Source of the DNA: JBPCOB01 sp051000715 | GTDB lineage: Bacteria; Actinomycetota; Actinomycetes; JALYNC01 | Direction of reading: 5' to 3' | Assembly (NCBI GenBank): GCA_051000715.1 | Contig: JBPCOB010000048.1 | Location: 1 to 11,764 of the forward strand | Length of the DNA: 11,764 nucleotides | Translations under genes and position numbers: made by a program | The notes under the pieces: model-generated | Database searches by the model: none | What the model was told of the DNA's origin: nothing | What the model saw: the letters and a program-made list of their open reading frames with translations, nothing else | Shown: piece after piece, positions 6,226 to 11,764 of the stretch | Layout: each line of letters starts with the position of its first letter | Position numbering within the stretch: the first letter of the stretch is position 1

Positions 6226-7100
6226 CCGGCATCGCGTCCGGACCACTCCATCTCGTCATCATCACGGGCCTTTCGGGGGCCGGCCGCAGCACCGCCGCCA
6301 AGTGCCTCGAGGACCTCGGCTGGTTCGTCGTGGACAACCTGCCGCCGTCGCTGCTGGCCACCATGGCCGAGTTGGGTGGCCGCTCGCAGGGTGCGGTGAG
6401 CCGCATCGCGGTCGTGGTCGACGTACGCAGTCGGGCATTCTTCTCCGACCTCCGAGCGGCGATGGAGGACCTGGATGAGCGTGGGCTCCGACCCCAGGTG
6501 GTGTTCCTGGAAGCGAGCGACGACGCCCTGGTCCGCAGGTTCGACAGCGTCCGCAGGCCGCACCCGCTGCAGGGCGACGGTCGGCTGGTCGACGGCATCG
6601 CCCGCGAGCGGGCCCTCCAGCTAGATCTCCGTGGCGACGCCGATTTGGTGATCGACACCACCCGGCTGAACGTGCACGAGCTTCGGGCCAAGATCGTAGC
6701 GGCGTTCGCGGAGAAGCCGGAGAGCTCTCTGCGGGCGACGCTGGTGTCCTTCGGCTACAAGTACGGCCTGCCGGTGGACGCCGATCTCGTCGTCGACTGC
6801 CGGTTCCTGCCCAACCCGCACTGGTTGCCCGAGCTGCGCCCGCGCACCGGTCGCGATCCCGAGGTCCGCGACTACGTGCTCGCCCAGCCCGGGGCCGTCG
6901 AGTTCCTGGACCGGTACGCCGAGCTGCTGCGTCTGCTTTTCGAGGGCTACCGCCGCGAGGGCAAGCACTATCTGACGTTGGCGGTGGGCTGCACCGGCGG
7001 AAAGCACCGCAGCGTGGCGATGGCCGAGCAGCTCGCCGCTCGGATGGTGGCGGACGGAGTAGACGCGTCCGTGGTCCACCGCGACCTGGGGCGCGAGTGA
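6222..7100 (+). CDS. rapZ: RNase adapter protein RapZ (YvcJ family nucleotide-binding protein)
   Basis: The 292 residues cover the whole RapZ/YvcJ family: an N-terminal P-loop domain and a C-terminal domain. The P-loop reads GLSGAGRST (16-24), with arginine R22 where most P-loops have lysine. Other family blocks are GWFVVDNLP, RFDSVRRPHPL, the VSFGYKYGLP segment, CRFLPNPHW and GCTGGKHRS (256-264). In E. coli RapZ delivers the small RNA GlmZ to RNase E and senses glucosamine-6-phosphate. GlmY/GlmZ are not known in actinobacteria, so here the partner is open and a role in amino-sugar or envelope control is only inferred. The ATG at 6222 overlaps the uvrC stop by four bases, with GAGG at 6211-6214 as ribosome site, and the 3' end overlaps yvcK by four bases. 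Confidence 0.96.
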   Translation: MTGIASGPLHLVIITGLSGAGRSTAAKCLEDLGWFVVDNLPPSLLATMAELGGRSQGAVSRIAVVVDVRSRAFFSDLRAAMEDLDERGLRPQVVFLEASDDALVRRFDSVRRPHPLQGDGRLVDGIARERALQLDLRGDADLVIDTTRLNVHELRAKIVAAFAEKPESSLRATLVSFGYKYGLPVDADLVVDCRFLPNPHWLPELRPRTGRDPEVRDYVLAQPGAVEFLDRYAELLRLLFEGYRREGKHYLTLAVGCTGGKHRSVAMAEQLAARMVADGVDASVVHRDLGRE

Positions 7101-8086
7101 CCGGCGCCGGTGCCGGCCCCAGGGTGGTCGCCCTCGGCGGCGGCCACGGGCTCGCAGCATCCCTGTCCGCCCTCCGGTCGGTGACCCGCGCGGTCACCGC
7201 GGTCGTGACCGTCGCGGACGACGGGGGGTCGAGCGGCCGGCTGCGCGAGGAGATCGGCGCACTACCGCCGGGAGACCTGCGGATGGCGCTCGCGACCCTG
7301 GCTGCACGGACCGGCCCGGAGGCCGTCTGGGCTACCCTGCTCCAACACCGTTTCGGCGGCGAGGGGTCGTTGTCCGGACATCCGGTCGGCAACCTGTTGA
7401 TCACCGGTCTGCACCAGACGCTCGGCGACCCGGTTGCCGCGCTCGACGCGGTGGCGAGGCTGGTCGGGGTCGCGCGCCCAGCCCGGGTACTGCCGGTCTC
7501 CTGCCAGCCGATGGACCTGGTCGCCGACGTCGTCGGGCTCGACCCAGAGCCGACCCGCTCTTTGCGGGTGCGGGGCCAGGTCGCCATCGCCACGACCCGC
7601 GGCCAGGTCGTCGGCGTGTCGACGGTGCCGACCGATCCGGTGGCCTGTCCTGAGGCGGTGGCGGCGGTGGCCGAGGCCGACTGGGTCGTTCTGGGCCCGG
7701 GTTCCTGGTTCACCAGCGTGCTACCCCATCTCCTGGTGCCCGAGCTCGCCAAGGCGCTGGCCGCCACCGCCGCCCGCCGGCTGGTCGTGCTCAACCTGGC
7801 CCCACAGTCGGGGGAGACATCGGACTTCTCGCCGGTCGACCACCTCGAGGTGCTGGCCGCCCATGCACCGGACATGTCCGTGGACGTCGTACTGGCGGAC
7901 TCGGCCGTATCCGGCCCCGAGGCACTGCGGGTGGCCGCCGAGGCGTTGGGCGCCCGGCTGACGCTCGCGCCGGTGGCCGCCGACGACGGCACACCACGGC
8001 ACGCCCCGGCGCGGCTCGCGACGGCGTACGCCCAGATCTTCTCGACCCCGACGAGCAGCGATCCTGGAGTGCCTGCATGGCGATGA
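7097..8086 (+). CDS. yvcK: YvcK/CuvA family nucleotide-sugar-binding carbon-flux protein
   Basis: This 329-residue protein belongs to the YvcK family, which shares its Rossmann-like fold with the CofD 2-phospho-lactate transferases. Diagnostic blocks are GGGHG (14-18), ADDGGSSGRLR (40-50), PPGDLR (57-62), GHPVGN (94-99) and the LGPGSWFTSVLPHLL segment. Homologues bind UDP-sugars. In Bacillus the protein is needed for growth on gluconeogenic carbon and for normal cell shape, and in Mycobacterium tuberculosis it is CuvA, a phosphorylated envelope factor. Translation begins at GTG 7097, overlapping the rapZ stop as GTGA, with GGGG at 7088-7091 upstream. The 3' end overlaps whiA. The rapZ-yvcK-whiA trio is conserved across Gram-positive bacteria. 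The symbols mgfK and cuvA are also in use for this family. Confidence 0.95.
   Translation: MTGAGAGPRVVALGGGHGLAASLSALRSVTRAVTAVVTVADDGGSSGRLREEIGALPPGDLRMALATLAARTGPEAVWATLLQHRFGGEGSLSGHPVGNLLITGLHQTLGDPVAALDAVARLVGVARPARVLPVSCQPMDLVADVVGLDPEPTRSLRVRGQVAIATTRGQVVGVSTVPTDPVACPEAVAAVAEADWVVLGPGSWFTSVLPHLLVPELAKALAATAARRLVVLNLAPQSGETSDFSPVDHLEVLAAHAPDMSVDVVLADSAVSGPEALRVAAEALGARLTLAPVAADDGTPRHAPARLATAYAQIFSTPTSSDPGVPAWR
8066..8069 (+). promoter_or_regulatory. Ribosome binding site that decides the whiA start
   Basis: GGAG ends seven bases before ATG 8077 and lies inside the last codons of yvcK. A second in-frame ATG at 8083 would give an ATGA overlap with the yvcK stop, but its spacing of 13 is worse. 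The MAMTASVKDE start also matches what I recall of Streptomyces WhiA, so 8077 is preferred. Confidence 0.7.
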
Positions 8087-9057
8087 CGGCATCGGTAAAG
8101 GACGAGCTCAGCCGGCTGGAGGTGACCAAGCCCTGCTGCCGACGGGCCGAGATGTCCGCCCTGCTCCGTTTCGCCGGCGGTCTGCACCTGGCCGCGGGCC
8201 GGGTGGTGGTGGAGGCCGAGCTGGACACCGGTTCGGTGGCCCGGCGGCTACGCCGAGAGGTGGCCGAGGTCTATGGGCACGGCTCCGGCCTGACCGTGCT
8301 GGCGGCAGCCGGCCTGCGCAAGGGCAGCCGGTACGTGGTGCGGGTGGACCGGGACGGGGAGAGCCTGGCCCGGCAGAGCGGGCTGCTCGACGTCCGCGGC
8401 CGGCCGGTCCGTGGCCTGCCGCCGCAGGTAGTCTCCGGCGGCATCTGCGACTCGGCGGCCGCCTGGCGGGGCGCCTTCCTCGCCCACGGGTCACTGACCG
8501 AGCCGGGTCGGTCCTGCTCGCTGGAGATCACCTGTCCGGGACCGGAGTCGGCGCTCGCGCTCGTCGGTGCGGCCCGTCGGCTCGGCATCGCGGCCAAGGC
8601 GCGAGAGGTCCGCGGGGTGGATCGGGTGGTGGTGCGCGACGGGGACGCGATCGGCGCGATGCTGACCCGGCTGGGCGCCCACGACAGCGTGCTCAGCTGG
8701 GAGGATCGCCGGGTCCGTCGCGAGGTGCGGGCGACCGCGAACCGGCTGGCCAACTTCGATGACGCCAACCTGCGCCGGTCGGCGCGCGCGGCGGTGGCTG
8801 CCGGGGCCCGGGTGCGCAGGTCCCTGGAGATTCTGGCCGGGGACGCTCCGGAGCACCTGCTCACCGCCGGCGCGCTCCGGATGGAGCATCCCCAGGCCAG
8901 CCTCGAGGAGCTCGGCGCGCTCGCCGACCCGCCGATGACCAAGGACGCGGTGGCGGGCCGGATCCGCCGGCTGCTCGCGCTCGCCGACAAGCGCGCGGAG
9001 GACTTGGGCATCCCGGGCACCGAGGCCAACGTGACCCCCGAGATGCTGGCGCCCTGA
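8077..9057 (+). CDS. whiA: Sporulation and cell-division transcription regulator WhiA
   Basis: WhiA is a DNA-binding regulator. In Streptomyces it acts with WhiB to switch aerial hyphae to sporulation septation and activates division genes such as ftsZ; in non-sporulating Gram-positives it influences division and metabolism. The 326 residues fit the family. The N-terminal two thirds form the degenerate LAGLIDADG homing-endonuclease-like fold, including RFAGGLHL, the TCPGPESALALVGAARRLGI block and GVDRVVVRDGDAIG. NRLANFDDANLRRSARAA is the hallmark linker block. The C-terminal helix-turn-helix covers about 274-306, with SLEELGALADPPMTKDAVAGR and following residues. Strong conservation means the gene alone does not show that this organism sporulates. 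It overlaps yvcK by ten bases. Translational coupling is likely; a separate whiA promoter inside yvcK is possible, but I see none with confidence. Confidence 0.97.
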   Translation: MAMTASVKDELSRLEVTKPCCRRAEMSALLRFAGGLHLAAGRVVVEAELDTGSVARRLRREVAEVYGHGSGLTVLAAAGLRKGSRYVVRVDRDGESLARQSGLLDVRGRPVRGLPPQVVSGGICDSAAAWRGAFLAHGSLTEPGRSCSLEITCPGPESALALVGAARRLGIAAKAREVRGVDRVVVRDGDAIGAMLTRLGAHDSVLSWEDRRVRREVRATANRLANFDDANLRRSARAAVAAGARVRRSLEILAGDAPEHLLTAGALRMEHPQASLEELGALADPPMTKDAVAGRIRRLLALADKRAEDLGIPGTEANVTPEMLAP

Positions 9058-9064
9058 CCGCGCT

Positions 9065-9093
9065 GTGCACGCCTCGCGGGGATCGGCTAGGTT
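9065..9093 (+). promoter_or_regulatory. Promoter of the gap-pgk-tpiA operon
   Basis: TAGGTT at 9088-9093 fits the TANNNT -10 pattern. GTGCAC at 9065-9070 is a fair -35 candidate, 17 bases away. Transcription would start near 9100, giving a leader of about 45 bases. That leader carries a perfect small hairpin, CCCGC (9104-9108) with GCGGG (9113-9117). The spacing and the 87-base gap after whiA support a new transcription unit. Confidence 0.5.
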
Positions 9094-9100
9094 CTCCCCG
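9077..9100. promoter_or_regulatory. Inverted repeat spanning the gap -10 element, possible operator
   Basis: CGGGGA (9077-9082) and TCCCCG (9095-9100) are a perfect six-base inverted repeat with a 12-base spacer. The predicted -10 TAGGTT lies within the spacer. A dimeric repressor bound here would cover the promoter. It could instead be a weak whiA terminator stem, or chance in GC-rich DNA. No regulator is identifiable from the sequence. Confidence 0.35.
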
Positions 9101-9133
9101 TTCCCCGCGGCTGCGGGTCGCGGCCGGCGTACC

Positions 9134-9139
9134 GAGGAG
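9134..9139 (+). promoter_or_regulatory. Strong ribosome binding site of gap
   Basis: GAGGAG ends five bases before GTG 9145. It fixes the start codon as GTG, and the MSIRVGVNGLGRIGR N-terminus agrees with the family. Confidence 0.8.
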
Positions 9140-9144
9140 TCCGC

Positions 9145-10173
<1,029 letters not shown>

Positions 10174-10186
10174 GAGCGGCCGCGCG

Positions 10187-11359
10187 GTGCGGGGGATCGA
10201 GGACCTCGGGGAGCTCGCCGGTAAGCGGGTGCTGGTGCGGTCCGACCTCAATGTGCCCCTGGCGGAGGGCCGGATCACCGACGACGGCCGGATCCGGGCC
10301 AGCCTGCCGACCCTGCAGGAGCTGTCGGGGCGCGGGGCGCGGGTCGTCGTGTGCGCGCACCTGGGTCGTCCCGAGGGCGCCCCGGATCCGGCGTACTCGC
10401 TGCGCCCGGTGGCCGACCGGCTGGCGGAGCTGCTCGACCGGCCGGTCGTCTTCGCGACCGACGTGGTCGGCCCGAGCGCCCGAGCCTCGGTGGCCGGCCT
10501 GGCCGACGGCGATGTGGCGCTGCTGGAGAACCTCCGGTTCGAGCCGGGGGAGACCACGAACGCCCCGGCGTTCGTCGCCGCGCTGGCGTCGCTGGCAGAC
10601 GTCTACGTCGACGACGCCTTCGGCGCGGTGCACCGGGAGCACGCCAGCGTCTCCGGGGTGGCCCGGGCGCTGCCCCACGCCGCCGGCCGGCTGGTGCTGG
10701 CCGAGGTCGAGATGCTGCGCCGGCTCACCGAGGCGCCGGAGCGCCCGTACGCCGTCGTCCTCGGCGGGTCGAAGGTCTCCGACAAGCTGGCCGTGATCGA
10801 CAGCCTGCTCCGCAGCGTCGACCGGCTGCTGGTCGGTGGCGCCATGTGCTTCACCTTCCTCGCGGCGCAAGGACACGAGGTGGGCGATTCCCTGCTGGAG
10901 GCCGACCAGCTCGACGCCGTCCGCGGCTTCCTCGCCACCGCGGCCGACAAGGGCGTGGAGCTGGCCCTGCCGGTCGACATCGTGGTGGCCCGGGAGGTGA
11001 GCGCGACAGCCCAGGTGGTGGCCGCCACCGCGATCCCGGCAGGGTGGAAGGGCCTGGACATCGGCCCGTCGACGGTGGCCCGCTTCCGCAAGCTGCTGGG
11101 CGACGTCCGCACGGTCTTCTGGAACGGCCCGATGGGCGTCTTCGAGGTGCCCCCCTTCGCGGCCGGCACGGTGGAGATCGGCCGAGCGGTGGCGGCCGTC
11201 GACGGCATCAGCGTCGTCGGCGGCGGGGACTCCGCGGCGGCGGTGCGTGCCCTCGGCCTGCCGGCGGAGCAGTTCACCCACATCTCGACCGGCGGCGGGG
11301 CCAGCCTCTCCTACCTCGAGGGCAAGCCGCTCCCCGGCCTAGTGGCGCTGGCGGACTGA
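10187..11359 (+). CDS. pgk: Phosphoglycerate kinase
   Basis: This enzyme transfers the acyl phosphate of 1,3-bisphosphoglycerate to ADP, giving 3-phosphoglycerate and ATP in the cytoplasm. The 390 residues match bacterial PGK. The N-terminal substrate domain has RSDLNVP (18-24), with the D20 and N22 contacts, HLGRP (58-62) and the ENLRF segment. The C-terminal nucleotide domain has LGGSKVSDK, FWNGPMGVFE and GGGDSAAA, followed by ISTGGGASLSYLEG, all intact. The GTG start gives MRGIEDLGELAGKRVLVR, the usual actinobacterial N-terminus. It sits 13 bases after gap and one base before tpiA, so the three lower-glycolysis enzymes are almost certainly co-transcribed and made together. Confidence 0.98.
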   Translation: MRGIEDLGELAGKRVLVRSDLNVPLAEGRITDDGRIRASLPTLQELSGRGARVVVCAHLGRPEGAPDPAYSLRPVADRLAELLDRPVVFATDVVGPSARASVAGLADGDVALLENLRFEPGETTNAPAFVAALASLADVYVDDAFGAVHREHASVSGVARALPHAAGRLVLAEVEMLRRLTEAPERPYAVVLGGSKVSDKLAVIDSLLRSVDRLLVGGAMCFTFLAAQGHEVGDSLLEADQLDAVRGFLATAADKGVELALPVDIVVAREVSATAQVVAATAIPAGWKGLDIGPSTVARFRKLLGDVRTVFWNGPMGVFEVPPFAAGTVEIGRAVAAVDGISVVGGGDSAAAVRALGLPAEQFTHISTGGGASLSYLEGKPLPGLVALAD

Positions 11360-11360
11360 G

Positions 11361-11764
11361 ATGACGGCTCCGGCCCGTCGGCCGCTCATCGCCGGCAACT
11401 GGAAGATGAACCTCAATCACCTCGAAGCCATCGCGCTGGTGCAGAAGCTGGCCTTCTCGCTGCGCGAGACCGACTACCAGGCGGCCGAGGTGGTGGTGCT
11501 GCCGGCCTTCCCCGCGCTTCGCAGCGTCCAGACGCTCGTCGACGGTGAGCGGCTGCCAATCCGGTACGGCGCCCAGGACCTCTCGCCGCACCCGGCCGGC
11601 GCCTACACCGGCGACGTGGCCGGCTCCATGCTGGCCAAGCTCGGCTGCTCCTATGTGACGGTGGGCCACTCCGAGCGCCGGCAGTACCACGCCGAGTCCG
11701 ACGAGCTGGTCAACGCCAAGTTGCGGGCGGCGTACGGCGTGGGCATCACAGCCATTCTCTGCGT
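11361..11764 (+). CDS. tpiA: Triosephosphate isomerase, 3' end cut by the window
   Basis: TpiA interconverts dihydroxyacetone phosphate and glyceraldehyde-3-phosphate. The first 134 codons are present and open to the end of the window. The N-terminus has AGNWKMN (11-17) with the substrate-binding N13 and catalytic K15. YGAQDLSPHPAGAYTGDV follows, and VGHSERRQYH carries the catalytic histidine H103. The catalytic glutamate and loop 6 would lie beyond the edge. The ATG at 11361 is one base after the pgk TGA, and only a weak GGCGGA precedes it within pgk, so translation is probably coupled to pgk. Downstream genes cannot be seen; in Streptomyces secG often follows. Confidence 0.96.
   Translation, partial: MTAPARRPLIAGNWKMNLNHLEAIALVQKLAFSLRETDYQAAEVVVLPAFPALRSVQTLVDGERLPIRYGAQDLSPHPAGAYTGDVAGSMLAKLGCSYVTVGHSERRQYHAESDELVNAKLRAAYGVGITAILC

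Noticed and set aside
8083..8086. whiA start at the second ATG giving an ATGA overlap
   Set aside because: The GGAG at 8066-8069 is better spaced for ATG 8077, and the MAMTA N-terminus matches family members.
6262..8187. Long minus-strand open frame of 641 codons opposite rapZ, yvcK and whiA
   Set aside because: Its translation is low-complexity Arg/Pro/Ser/Ala-rich with no family motifs, and the + strand has three certain genes. High-GC DNA commonly leaves antisense frames open.

Overview
This window looks like a chromosomal segment from a high-GC actinobacterium. By eye the GC content is around 70 percent, codon third positions are strongly G/C, and GTG starts occur. The gene order uvrA, Rieske gene, uvrC, rapZ, yvcK, whiA, gap, pgk, tpiA is the one I know from Streptomyces and related Actinomycetes. 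I cannot name the genus. All nine genes lie on the + strand, eight complete and the last cut by the window edge. I see no mobile element, CRISPR array, RNA gene or broken gene. The longest non-coding stretch is about 120 bases.

Region 1 (1-4089) holds uvrA, the damage-sensing ATPase of nucleotide excision repair, which ends in a hairpin. A separate transcription unit follows, with an ECF-sigma-like promoter and apparently no leader. It encodes a single-chain membrane protein: a four-helix DoxX-like domain, a twin-arginine fifth helix, a Pro/Ser/Ala/Thr-rich linker, and an exported high-potential-type Rieske [2Fe-2S] domain. This is the least ordinary gene here.

Region 2 (4090-9057) is a tightly coupled run. 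uvrC, the repair nuclease, appears to start from a leaderless promoter. rapZ, yvcK and whiA follow with 4, 4 and 10 base overlaps. They link excision repair, nucleotide-sugar and carbon-flux sensing, and the sporulation and cell-division regulator WhiA.

Region 3 (9058-11764) starts with a promoter region containing an inverted repeat over the -10 element. It continues with the lower-glycolysis operon gap-pgk-tpiA, with 13 and 1 base gaps between genes. YvcK homologues affect growth on gluconeogenic carbon sources, so its position beside the glycolytic operon fits a shared theme of carbon flux and envelope precursor control, though the sequence alone does not prove a functional link.

Most of the window is conserved housekeeping sequence. 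The best candidates for something little described are the DoxX-Rieske fusion, its promoter, and several small residue-level departures in UvrA, RapZ and GAPDH.
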